DNA from: Peromyscus leucopus
Taxonomy: Eukaryota > Chordata > Mammalia > Rodentia > Cricetidae
Length of the DNA stretch: 64,000 nucleotides
NCBI RefSeq assembly: GCF_004664715.2
Contig: NC_051063.1
Coordinates: forward strand, 114,128,829-114,192,828
Direction: 5' to 3'
In this document: piece after piece, positions 54,028-63,544 of the stretch
How positions within the stretch are numbered: position 1 is the first letter of the stretch
Layout of the letters: each line of letters opens with the position of its first letter
Program-made: the position numbers and the translations under genes
The notes under the pieces: model-generated
Database searches by the model: none
Seen by the model: the letters and a program-made list of their open reading frames with translations, nothing else
What the model was told of the DNA's origin: nothing

Positions 54028-54520
54028 ACAGTCAGGACAAATCTTCGTCACCCGCCAGTCCCACAGCCGCTCAGACCCAACCAAGTAAACACAGAGACTT
54101 ATATTGCTTACAAACTGTATGGCCGTGGCAGGCTTCTTGCTAACTGTTCTTATAGCTTAAATTAATCCATTTCTACAAATCTATACCTTGCCACGTAGCT
54201 CATGGCTTATTGGCATCTTTTCATGCTGCTTGTCAGGGTGGCAGCTGGCAGTGACTCCTTCTGCCTTCCTGTTCTTTTATTCCTCCTCTCTGTTAGTCCC
54301 GCCTATACTTCCTGCCTAGCCATGGGCCAATCAGTATTTTATTTATTGACCAATCAGAGCAACTTGACATACAGACCATCCCACAGCACAGCCAAGTGCA
54401 GACCATCTCAGACACCTGCACTCAGGCCTGTGGTCCTAATCATCCTCTATGCGGACCTGCTGGGTAAAGCTACAAGGAACCCAAGAACGGGCTCCCACAG
54501 GACATACAGAATATCCCACA
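54028..54520 (-). mobile_element. ERV solo LTR, minus strand, with duplicated 5' end
   Basis: On the minus strand it opens TGTGGGATATTCTGTATGTC. It contains TGATTGGTCAATAAATAAAA with two CCAAT-type boxes on the plus strand (gggccaatcagtattttatt, gaccaatcagagcaacttga), a ggaataaaagaacaggaagg segment, and a closing part (plus-strand tcgtcacccgccagtcccac, agccgctcagacccaaccaa). The opening occurs twice, at 54501-54520 and about 54366-54385. I associate it with cricetid ERV families, from memory. No viral coding sequence is present; the 128-codon frame at 54202-54588 is fortuitous. Confidence 0.7.
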
Positions 54521-55220
54521 GCACTCATGTCCATGTTTTTTTTTCTGATGGTAAATCATATTTTAATGAAGGTTTTAATAGACTTTAGACATCCCTAAAA
54601 GGATGGTGAGAAAGAAAACTAGCAAAGACAATTGTATTAATTCATTTTAACATATATTTATAGAGCACCTGCTAAATGCCACATTTTCTAGGAAGAACAA
54701 TTTAGCCATAAGCCTGAGACACTATACCTATCCTTCTGAACTCTTATTTTCCATTTGTGAGAAAAGTAGTAATATGCATACAAATTACATATAAGGCAGT
54801 ATCATATACTGATACAAATGTGTTTTGACTAGAGAAAAATATTGGAAATGGATACTGAGGGTGCCCACTTTATAAGGTGTTCACACAAAGTCTCTCTGAA
54901 AACTAACACTCAGGAGTAACTTTAGGTAAAATTAGAGATCAAGTCAAAAGCTGCCTGGAGGAAAATGTGACAGCAAGTAAAAGTCCTTAAGGAAAGATAA
55001 GCAAGCTAGCTAGTGCAAGTCCTTGAGTCAGAATATGTGCCGTGTTCATGAAGCAGAAAGGAAACCAGAGAAGTTGGAAGGCAGTTGGATGTGAAAGTAT
55101 AAAGAAGACAAAGGCACGAGACCAAACACCAGTGGGCTCAGAGTAGAAGTTATTGAGGTAGAGCATTTCATTAGGTGAACCTCACAGAACTCTCTACTCA
55201 CCTGTTCTGACTCCTTTTTC
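54521..55220. other. Mostly unique DNA
   Basis: No gene is seen. 54640-54760 (catatatttatagagcacct, gctaaatgccacattttcta) is a short fragment of the ancient repeat family with the 'attgagcacctactatgtgccaggc' motif. Confidence 0.5.
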
Positions 55221-55254
55221 ATCAGGGTCCTCTAGATAAATAAAAGCAATAGGA

Positions 55255-55293
<39 letters not shown>
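55221..55293 (-). mobile_element. LTR end fragment with (CA)n
   Basis: catcagggtcctctagataa, ataaaagcaataggagacac is the reversed end of the same LTR family as 34215, running straight into a CA run (about 55254-55292, 19-20 steps). Only this end is present. Confidence 0.55.
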
Positions 55294-55295
<2 letters not shown>

Positions 55296-55304
55296 CTTCT
55301 CCAG

Positions 55305-55705
55305 CAAATGATTAAATACACACAAATCTTAACATTACTCTAGTCTTACATCACATGCAAAAACCAATTCAAAATGGTCTACACACTTAAAAATAAGATC
55401 TAAAATTATAAAAACCCAGAGGAAAACATACATGAAAAAGCTCCTTAACATTTAAATTGGCAATGTTTTCTTTAGATTTGACAAGAAAAGAAAAAAGTGA
55501 AGAGTCTAAATTTCCTGCAAAACAATCCAAAAAAGGAGACAGTCAATCTCATGGAACAAAAGAAAATGTTTGGAAACTGAATTTGCAATAAAGGATTAAT
55601 ATCCAAAATACATAAGGACCTCATGTGAATGTGACTCCATAGCAAAAAAAAAAAAAACCCTCTAATAATCATGTATCACCAAATAATTGGGGCATATTCT
55701 AAAAA
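55305..55705 (+). mobile_element. Ancient L1 (L1M-like) ORF2 relic, part A
   Basis: aaaaaccaattcaaaatggt, taaaaataagatctaaaatt, ataaaaacccagaggaaaac, aaaaagctccttaacattta, aaattggcaatgttttcttt, gaatttgcaataaaggatta, atatccaaaatacataagga, ctcatgtgaatgtgactcca, tagcaaaaaaaaaaaaaccc follow L1 ORF2 in exact order. It stops at the segment that part B resumes (57718). Confidence 0.75.
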
Positions 55706-55708
55706 CTG

Positions 55709-56420
55709 CAGTTACATGACCTCATCACTGGGCAAATACCCCAGTAGGTGCTTACACATAGATGAAATAGCTTCATAGACACCTGGCTACTTAATGTTGA
55801 AGTGCTTGAAGGCCTGGGGATGCACATGATGCCGGAACACAAACAGGTAGAATTGAATTTAAGATCTGCAACAATACCTTCAAGCAATATGGTTATCCTG
55901 TCTTTAAAAGACATTAAACCTGGCCTTGAATTGGCCTCCTTATGGATGGAAGTCTGTTTAGACATCATTGTTCAGAACAAGGATTTTATATTCATAATGA
56001 AGATTTTATCTGGCAGGCAGTTTTTTCCATAATCAGCTTGTGTAGAGTTTCAAAACATTCTTCAGCTGCCTTCACACTCACAGACATACCACTCACTTCA
56101 TATTATATATGGAATAATGATTACTGAGTCATTTAAAACATCCAGAGCTAGCAGTAAATTCAAAATCATAGTCAAGACAAGGCTTCTTTTCATTATCCTC
56201 AAACATTTTGCTCTATCCTTGCTTATTATGGTTCTGAGAGATATCCTTCTCTGTCTGGTCTTCAATACAGAACTTCATAAATTTCTCCGTATATGATATA
56301 GTCCCTTCTTCAATTTTATCAGTCCAGTGTCTTCCATGAAGCTAATCTTCCAACACCATCCATCATTTTATTCTTATTCGTTAAGAGTTTAAGCCTAGTG
56401 GAAATAGTTTTTGCCCGTGT
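55709..56420 (+). mobile_element. Tigger-like DNA transposon, left part
   Basis: Begins cagttacatgacctcatcac, a terminal inverted repeat matching the reverse complement of its right end (57698-57717, cagttgtgtgccatatactg). Then aggtgcttacacatagatga, agcttcatagacacctggct, and a longer body (cttgaaggcctggggatgca, gaacacaaacaggtagaatt, aagatctgcaacaatacctt, gttatcctgtctttaaaaga, aaacctggccttgaattggc). I recall this as the 5' half and transposase-derived 3' portion of a mammalian Tigger (TcMar) element. Broken by stops; not coding today. Confidence 0.65.
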
Positions 56421-56423
56421 TAA

Positions 56424-56795
56424 TCACTTTTCTGTTGCTTTGATGGAACACCAGGACCAAGGCAACTTATAAAAGAGTTTATTTTGTCTTCTGGTTTCAG
56501 GAGGTCCAAGTCCATCATGGAAGGACAGCATCACATCAGATAGCAGGCATGGTGGCAGAAACAAAAACCTGAGAGCTCACATCTTAAAAAACAAGCACAA
56601 AGAATAGAGAGAAAACTGGAGAAGGCCTGAGTCTTAACTCTCAGAGACAGCCTTCAGTGACATACCTACTCTAACAAGGCCATACCCCCTAAACCTCCCC
56701 AAAAAGCACCACTAGCTAGGGACTAAGTGTTCAAATATGTGACCCTGCTTGGTCATTATCATTCACCGTACCATAATGCCTCACTAGATAGTGAT
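56424..56795 (-). mobile_element. MT-like MaLR LTR, minus strand, inside Tigger-like element
   Basis: atcacttttctgttgctttg, atggaacaccaggaccaagg, caacttataaaagagtttat, tccaagtccatcatggaagg, ggcatggtggcagaaacaaa, cagtgacatacctactctaa, caaggccataccccctaaac, aaagcaccactagctaggga, ctaagtgttcaaatatgtga in reversed MT order. Confidence 0.8.
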
Positions 56796-56800
56796 GACCC

Positions 56801-57153
56801 TCTGCTCTAGTTTGGATGTGCTTTACACAGACTCATGTGTTTGAACACTTGGTCACGATCTGGCAGAACTGTTTGAGGAGGTTGTGGAACTTTTAAACAG
56901 GTCTGGCAAGCACAGACCACTAGACAGGGCATTTGAGGACTGTATCTCTAGTCTTGCCCAGTGCTTCCTAGCTGCCAGAGACACGAACAACTGCAACAAG
57001 CTCCGATCACCATGGACTGTGTTGGTCGAGAAGCTACACTTCTCTGATGTGAAAAACGGTGTCCCATGAACTATGAGACAAGAGAACAATCTTTTCTTCC
57101 CTTAAGTTGCTTCAGTCAGGTATTTTCTCATAGCAACAAGAAAAGCAACTAAT
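56801..57153 (+). mobile_element. MaLR-style LTR, plus strand, inside Tigger-like element
   Basis: gctctagtttggatgtgctt, tctggcagaactgtttgagg, aggttgtggaacttttaaac, tgcccagtgcttcctagctg, caccatggactgtgttggtc, gaactatgagacaagagaac, cttcccttaagttgcttcag, tcatagcaacaagaaaagca, actaatcca. Its terminal 70 bases match the end of the LTR at 22673-23709. The two LTRs in this pair are head to head (opposite strands) and of different families. Confidence 0.75.
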
Positions 57154-57717
57154 CCATGACTGACTTTTCACCTTCACTGGTCTTCGTTACTTAAAGCTGT
57201 GTTTGCAGGTCACTTGTCAAGGCCTCCTACTGGGGATATTAGCAATGGATTTTGTATTTAGCAGCTATGATAGGCAAAAGCTACAGGAGATTCAATCAAA
57301 TTCAAGAGAAAATAATGCAATCAAGAGAGGCAGTAAACCCAAGATATATGTGGCTGCTGACAGTATTATGCAGTATACTGGTCTATGGTAAACTTTTTTA
57401 TTATAAGGGGGAAAAATACATTTTCAAATAATGACAAGAAGTTATAGCGTAGCAAAGATATAAATAAGAAACATGGTCATTTATCACAGTCAGATATTAA
57501 GCATTTTACATAATTATATACTTTTTATGACTGGCAGTGCAAGAATCTTGCTTACACCAGCATCACCAGAAGCACATAAATAATGCATTATGTTATGATG
57601 TTACAACAACTACATCACTAAGGGACAGGAAATTTGGGGCCCCATTATAATCTCATGGGGCCACTATGGTATACACAGTCTGTTAATGACAGAAAAGTCA
57701 GTATATGGCACACAACT
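57154..57717 (+). mobile_element. Tigger-like DNA transposon, right part
   Basis: Ends with the most recognisable segment: atatactttttatgactggc, agtgcaagaatcttgcttac, accagcatcaccagaagcac, ataaataatgcattatgtta, caactacatcactaagggac, ggggccccattataatctca, tggggccactatggtataca, then the terminal inverted repeat. The central part (57200-57450) is too diverged to align by eye. Confidence 0.7.
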
Positions 57718-58545
57718 GACCCAATTAAAAATGAGCAAAATAACTATATACATATTTTCTAGAGACAGCATATAAATGACCAACAGATATGATAAACATT
57801 CAGACTCCCTAATCATCATGAAAATGCATTCAAAACCATAATGAGATATCACTTCATACATGTTAGAATGGTATTATCAGAAGGACAAGACAATAAATGC
57901 TAGTAATGGTTTGGAAATAAATAAGCCCTGGCACTGTTGATGGTAATGTAAATATATTTAGTCATCGTGGGTAATGTGAAGATTCCTACCCCTCAATTAA
58001 AAATGCAGCCACCTTAGGATTGGGTACATCTCCAAAAAATACTGGAAGTCAGTTTCTCATATACATAGCTACACTACTGTTTCTATAGTGTCATTACTCA
58101 GAGAAGACAATATTTGAAAACTTTTAGTCCAAAGAAAGACATATTTTGTAATGGATTATTCCACCTTTAGAGAAGGGATTTCTGCCATTTGCAACAACAT
58201 GGAAGAGCCTGGATGACATTAGGCTAAATGAAATAAGCCAGACATAAGATCAATATTGCATATGTTACTGATGTGTAAAATCTTGAAAAAATAATAATTG
58301 AACTCTCACAATTAACAAAGAGCAAAGCAGTAATTACTATTGGGTAAAGTTAAGTAAAATGGGAGACATTAGTTAAACAGTATAGTCTTTGAGCCCTAAT
58401 AAACAACTTCATGACTATAGTCAGTGTTATTCTGTTGTATACTTGAAATTTGCTGAAAGGGTGTATCAGAAGTGTTCTTACCACAAAATATGAATAAATA
58501 AACAAGATGATGCATATATTAGCTCAACTATTAAGATCATTTCAG
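57718..58545 (+). mobile_element. Ancient L1 (L1M-like) ORF2 end and 3' UTR, part B
   Basis: cccaattaaaaatgagcaaa, ataaatgaccaacagatatg, aaccataatgagatatcact, tcatacatgttagaatggta, gtaatggtttggaaataaat, gccatttgcaacaacatgga, agagcctggatgacattagg, ctaaatgaaataagccagac, tcaatattgcatatgttact, gactatagtcagtgttattc, tgttgtatacttgaaatttg, ctgaaagggtgtatcagaag. It picks up where part A stops, so both are one L1 inserted by the Tigger-like element. A placental-mammal-age L1 3' end, not a rodent Lx. Confidence 0.8.
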
Positions 58546-58664
58546 AATGTTTGTATATATGTAGGTTTATGTACATATACATATATGTTCAAAATACTAC
58601 ATTATATTACTAAATGTATGCACTTTGTCAGTTAGATCCCAATAAATCTGGAAATATTTGATAG
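58546..58664. other. Unassigned AT-rich spacer
   Basis: Nothing recognised; may be more of the old L1 tail. Confidence 0.4.
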
Positions 58665-58950
58665 GTTCTGGAAAAACAGTTTTCTTCTATTTAATGACAC
58701 TGGATATATGAACCACCGTCCAGGACAGGTTCCACACTCAGGAGTAGCTAGCCAACACAAATCAGACTCTATGTTTTTAGTGGCTTATTTCTTTTGCATC
58801 TTTTTTTTTGAGATAGTGAAAGAACATGAAGCTTAGTAGCAGGGAAAAAATCTAGGAGGAATTAGAGAACAGGGGAAAGTAAAATGGAATATATTATATG
58901 AAATTCTCAAGAAGAAAAATAAAATTTAAAAATGAAAATTGGAGAAGAGA
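58665..58950 (+). mobile_element. Rodent L1 3' end (Lx-like), plus strand
   Basis: ttctggaaaaacagttttct, atgacactggatatatgaac, caccgtccaggacaggttcc, acactcaggagtagctagcc, aacacaaatcagactctatg, tagcagggaaaaaatctagg, gggaaagtaaaatggaatat and an AATAAAATTTAAAAATG tail: the last ~280 bases of an Lx-type 3' UTR. Confidence 0.8.
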
Positions 58951-60109
58951 AAAGATATATCACTGAGAATTAAAACTGAAGCAACTCAAAATTAATTAAA
59001 TTGCCTCAGGAAAGATGGAAGGGTGAGTGTTGAGAAAACCAAGCTAGGAATGAATACAGGAATTGAGGGGAAAGAGGAAATAAAGGTTAACAGGAGAGTC
59101 AAGTAGAGCCTCCATGAGAAGAAGATACCAGAGCAGGAGCACAGGTTTGCTCTATGACACCAGCATCCATGGGGTTGGAGCAAAGAAGGGGAATGGTGGG
59201 GGATGAGTTCAGAAAGATTTTCTAAAGGCTAAACTCAAAGGGGGCTTTACAGAACACAACAAATGCACTAATCTTAGCTGTATGTGTATGAAAGAGGAAG
59301 CTACTTAACAATAATTGACTAAGAGATTCAACTATGTCATGTAATCATGCTCTCAAAACTCTGTGTAACAGTTACAGATCAGGCATAATTCCATTTTACA
59401 TATGAAGGAATAGTCTTAGGGTGATTAGGAAATTACTTCATAGTTACAATGTAGTCTAGAAAATGCACTTCAAAAAATCTAAAGGGAGGGAATCTGATAT
59501 CAGAGTCTAATGAAACTTTGCATACCTATGAATACTACTACCAAGTAAAAACAGAAATTGCTTTTGTTGAACAATAGCATCCAAATTTACAACAAATGCA
59601 TATTACCTTATAGCATTCTGCCCATGTCCTGAGTAGAAATAATTTACTAATATCTAGAATGTATCCTACCAGAAATAATTGAGAGAACTAATACTTGATT
59701 GAGGAAAAGACGGGTGAGGAACTTGACAGTGTACACTGAAGAGCTATCATGGTGAGAAAAGGTTTATCGCATTACCTGTTCTCCAGATGTCAGAGCTTAA
59801 AGAAAGACAACACATCAGCTCCATGAGAGGAAAATACAAGAGATTCTGTCTCCCTATAGTGAGATGCCTATCACAAGGTGCATGATATATGCTAAAGAGC
59901 AAAACTTGGGTGTCACACAGCAGTCTCTGTCCTGGACCAAATATAGCCAGATGAACAAAGTTATCACCACAGTCTAACAACAAACACAACTGTCAGCAAT
60001 TTGCAAATAAAGAAAACAAGATGCTTAAAATAGAAATATGAGGTCCAGCAGAGTGTTTGAGAGCAGAGACCATGATGTCTGAAAGACTTCCTCCCCATCC
60101 ACTTAAGTG
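58951..60109. other. Mostly unique DNA
   Basis: No gene is seen; a MIR relic (59340-59455) is listed separately. Confidence 0.5.
59340..59455 (+). mobile_element. MIR SINE core relic
   Basis: atcatgctctcaaaactctg, tgtaacagttacagatcagg, cataattccattttacatat, gaaggaatagtcttagggtg, attaggaaattacttcatag fits the MIR core. Confidence 0.55.
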
Positions 60110-60290
60110 TATAAACATGAATTTTATTTAATCTTTCTGAGCTTGTTGCTCACCTGCAACTTGAGGGTAATATAAGGGCTGAATTGACACAGTCTCTCAT
60201 AGGACTAAATGGCATCAGGCTTGTATAAGGCTTGGTCCAATACCTGGTAAGCATTTAGTACATAGAAAATACTGTATTTTCCTTCACTCG
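60110..60290 (+). mobile_element. MIR SINE relic
   Basis: tttatttaatctttctgagc, ttgttgctcacctgcaactt, gagggtaatataagggctga, cataggactaaatggcatca, aatacctggtaagcatttag, tacatagaaaatactg: MIR order from 'aacctctctgagcctcagtttcc' to 'gcctggcacatagtaagc'. Confidence 0.7.
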
Positions 60291-60454
60291 TACTCTATTA
60301 TGACATAGCCCAGCCTCTACTACGACCTAGCCAATCCTCCTCATAACTGTCTTATTTCTTCTAGAAATCAGTAGGGCTGCTAGGCTGTAAGAAATGCAGC
60401 CTTCCTTGCATAGTTTGATCTAGTCTTGCCTATGAAGCTTTAAGGCTGTCATCT

Positions 60455-60660
60455 CAGGGCTGGAGAGACGGCTCAGTGCTTAAGAGTGCCTACTGATCTT
60501 GCACAGGACACATGTTCAATTCCCAATATGCACATCAGGTGACTCCCAACCACCTATAACTCCAGTGCCAGGGGAATCCAACACACTCTGGCTTTCCACA
60601 TGCACATGGTTCTCATAAACTCATGCAAGCCAACATACACATAAGTTTAAAAAATAAATG
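60455..60660 (+). mobile_element. B3-type SINE
   Basis: gggctggagagacggctcag, tgcttaagagtgcctactga, tcttgcacaggacacatgtt, caattcccaatatgcacatc, ctataactccagtgccaggg, gaatccaacacactctggct, ttaaaaaataaatg tail. Little diverged in its head. Confidence 0.9.
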
Positions 60661-60704
60661 TATGTATGTTTTAAAAGACTCACATCTCACCACACAGAAG
60701 GCTC

Positions 60705-61235
60705 TTAAAAATTTTTTTCTTTCATGCAATATAGTTCAATCATATTTTCCCCTCCCCCAATGCCTTTTAGATTCCATCTCCTCCAGACCCACCCAACTTC
60801 ATATTCTTTTTCTCACTCTCAGAGAGGGAGGGAGAGAGGGAGGGAGGGAGGGAGGGAGGGAGGGAGGGAGGGAGGAGGGAGGAAGGAAGGAAGGAAGGAA
60901 GGAAGGAAGGAAGGAAGGAAGGAAGGAAGGAAGGAAGGAAGGAAGGAAGGAAGAGAAAAAGAAAAAATTCAATAGCGGGGCGGGGGGGGGGGGGGGCCAA
61001 AAGCTCAGAAAAAAAATGGAGATTGTTTTGTGTCAGCCATCTACTCCTCCTGGCCTGGGGCCTACCCTGGAATGGAGTTGATTTACCCAGTGACATCCAC
61101 TGGAGAAAACTGATTTTCCCTCTCTAAGCAGATATCAATTGCAAATAATTTCTGGTTTAGGGGTGGAACTTTGCATTCACTATCCCTTCTTGGTGCTGGG
61201 ATTTTGTCTGGCTTAAACCTGTGCAGTTTTTGAGC
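60705..61235 (-). mobile_element. Rodent L1 3' UTR (Lx-like), minus strand
   Basis: tcatgcaatatagttcaatc, atattttcccctcccccaat, gacccacccaacttcatatt, (repeat block), aatggagattgttttgtgtc, agccatctactcctcctggc, ctggggcctaccctggaatg, gagttgatttacccagtgac, ctggagaaaactgattttcc, agatatcaattgcaaataat, ttctggtttaggggtggaac, cttcttggtgctgggatttt, gtctggcttaaacctgtgca: reversed Lx 3' UTR. Truncated at about 61235. Confidence 0.85.
60820..60998. repeat. (GGGA)n(GGAA)n array ending in A-rich and G-run DNA
   Basis: GGGA steps (60826-60882), then about eighteen GGAA steps (to 60951), then AGAGAAAAAGAAAAAATTC and a G-rich run of about 20 bases (60975-60996) broken once by C. It occupies the position where the L1 3' UTR normally has a short A-rich stretch. 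The 152- and 109-codon frames through it are artefacts. Confidence 0.95.
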
Positions 61236-61440
61236 CTGACAATATTCCTATAATTCTTCATTACTAGACTGTTTCAAGCTTTGCTGAGTCGTAACTTCAC
61301 CATCAATATTACCTCCCTCTTCGAAGTTGAGTGGCTCACATCCAAAGTATTCTTCTAAGACATTCTCTATAGTAAAATCTCTCCTGACACCAGGGCTTAA
61401 CTGAGTCAGAAACTGTCTCTGCAACTGAGCCAAGTTCATA
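61236..61440 (-). other. Unidentified segment with 63-codon open frame
   Basis: Non-repeat-looking DNA exactly between two L1 3' ends of opposite orientation. The minus strand has an ATG-to-stop frame (61248-61439) with MNLAQLQRQFLTQLSPGVRR at the start and a mixed, protein-like composition (LEEYFGCEPLNFEEGGNIDG in the middle). No poly(A), intron boundary or domain was recognised. It could be a piece of a processed gene copy, a transduced flank or chance. Confidence 0.35.
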
Positions 61441-61795
61441 GGAACTCATAAACTTTAGATCGACAGCTGTGGAACCTGCATGGGACCCAACTAGAACCCC
61501 TGCATACAGAAGACAGATGTGTAGCTGGGTCTGTCTGAGGGGGATCAAGATCTATTCCTGCTGCATGAGCTGACTTTCTGGATCCCTTTACCTATTTCAG
61601 ACACCTTGCTCACCCTTGAGGAAGTGGGGAGGGGCTGGGTCCTGCCTCAACTGAATGTACCAGGCTTTGCTGTCCCCCCATGGGAGAACTTACCCTTTCG
61701 GAGGAGGGGATGAGAGGGGGAGCAGGAGGAGGAATGAGAGGGGGATCTGTGGTTGGTATGTAAAATGAATTTTAAAAAAGTGAAAAAGTAAACTT
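61441..61795 (+). mobile_element. Rodent L1 3' end, plus strand
   Basis: aactcataaactttagatcg, acagctgtggaacctgcatg, ggacccaactagaacccctg, agctgggtctgtctgagggg, catgagctgactttctggat, tgaggaagtggggaggggct, gggtcctgcctcaactgaat, gtaccaggctttgctgtccc, gaggggatgagagggggagc, ggttggtatgtaaaatgaat. Same general type as the L1 at 42272-43345 (shared 'ttggtatgtaaaatgaat' end), but on the other strand. Confidence 0.85.
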
Positions 61796-63544
61796 AACCA
61801 ATATAAACAACTATCAGATGGCCATGGTGTGACCAACAGTAGTCACACAATATAGTCAATGATTCTAACAGTGCCTTAATACACACGGTGTCTTATTGAC
61901 TTTTTATTAGAGCATTTAATATGAAACAAAATACTTTTCTTCATTTTTATTGATCAAAAACCTAAACAAAGATAATCTGAATAACTTTCACAAAGCCACA
62001 CAACTTATATAGTGGAAGGGAGAGTCATGCCTGACCCAAGACCGCATATTCTATCATTTTAATCCTCGACTTTTCTTTACATAATATTGTAGTCAGTGAA
62101 GAAATTCATTATTAAATAAATAAAATAAATGAAGTGACTTTGGATATATTTGTTGATACTACATATCTCTTCTAAATCTCTGGCCATGTTGAAAATGGCA
62201 ATAATTTTGAGTAGCAAAAATACCTCAAAGCAAAGTCTCCTATCTATAGATTACTGAGCCAAACTGCATGGGAACCAGTTATTTGAAAGGACAAAAAAGG
62301 GTTGATTTAATGATAAAAAAAAGTGGTCACAAAATTGACACACACTCACAGAAAATGCAAGGTGTGAATGGTTCCTAATTAAAGTGAGATGCAAAGTAAT
62401 TAATGAACAACATATTCTTGTGATTTCCAGAACACTGAAGTCAGGCATCCTTGGCAGGTATGAAATCACCCACAGAATTTACACATTTCAGGATTTCTAA
62501 AGAATGAGTGAAACTGTGACATTGCTCGCTGTGCTCAAACTTATCAGTCAAACATGGTGTTCTAGTGAAAAGGAAGACAGGAATTGTGGAAATTGCCCCT
62601 CTGTGTAATCCTCTGTAAATTTCCCAGGAGTCCTAGAGATCTGATTTCCTATTAAGGGGGCTGTCAGAGACCTAGAATAATGAAGGGGAACAGAAAGGAA
62701 AGGAGGCTTGAAGGAGACTACAAAGAGCTCTAGAAAGGCAAACAAATCTCTAAAATTTATATTATATGTAAAGATTTCCTCTGCATCGGGGAAGACAGCT
62801 AAGGCTGTTAATGTACATTATTGAGACCTGAGGGGTTTTTTTTTTGTCTCCTAAAGACAATAGACAGGCATCTAGCTAGCCAAAATCCCAAATGAGCAAT
62901 GTCCAACATGTTGTAGGTACTCAGTGTGTGAGGAATAAATGTACAAAAATCAATTTAGTCCTGAAAATTCACCAGTAACAATTGAGCTTCAAAAATTGTA
63001 TTTTGAGTATCTACCATGTAATAGACACCATGCTAGGAACTAGCCATTTGGAACAATTTTTAAGTGCTTTGATATTTTAATGTTTTTTAAAAAACATGGA
63101 AATGTTCATTTATCTGCTCATGTGGTTGTCAGAATGTAACAATAGTAGTTAAAGATGAATTCAGAGTCCCTCTTCCCTTGCAATAAAGGGAAATTATAGT
63201 TTGCACATTGCAAGATGACAGCATCATTTCTCACAGGGTTTGCAGGATGGTTGATTCATAGGATTAAAATGAATCTAGCTCCTTCCGGTCTTAAAGCAGC
63301 AGTTGTGTTTCCTGTTATTAATACAAAACTTGTTGCCAACAAGCAGATGTAATTGTATTAGCACTTTATATGTGAATTGAGATAAGTAAAGTTCTTTCTT
63401 TTGTTTCTTTTTTTTTTCCAATAAATAAGCATACTAGTTGAAGTCCAACAGAACTGTCATCTCCAACTTCTCCTGAAAAGGTCTTGGAAGAAATTCTATT
63501 AACTATCCTATAGAAAAAAACAATTACTGCTACCTAAATATGTG
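61796..63544. other. Mostly unique AT-rich DNA
   Basis: No gene is supported. 63000-63060 (ttttgagtatctaccatgta, gacaccatgctaggaactag) is a short piece of the ancient repeat family. Frames at 62251-62469 (72 codons) and 62548-62745 (65 codons) lack domains. Confidence 0.5.

Noticed and set aside
54202..54588. 128-codon open frame starting with a hydrophobic, signal-peptide-like stretch
   Set aside because: It is antisense to an ERV LTR. The hydrophobic start is coincidental; other copies of the LTR would be expected to carry stops.
60623..61081. Longest open frame (152 codons, plus strand)
   Set aside because: It runs from a SINE tail through L1 3' UTR and the GGGA/GGAA array; the Gly/Arg/Glu/Lys repeats are simple-sequence translation.
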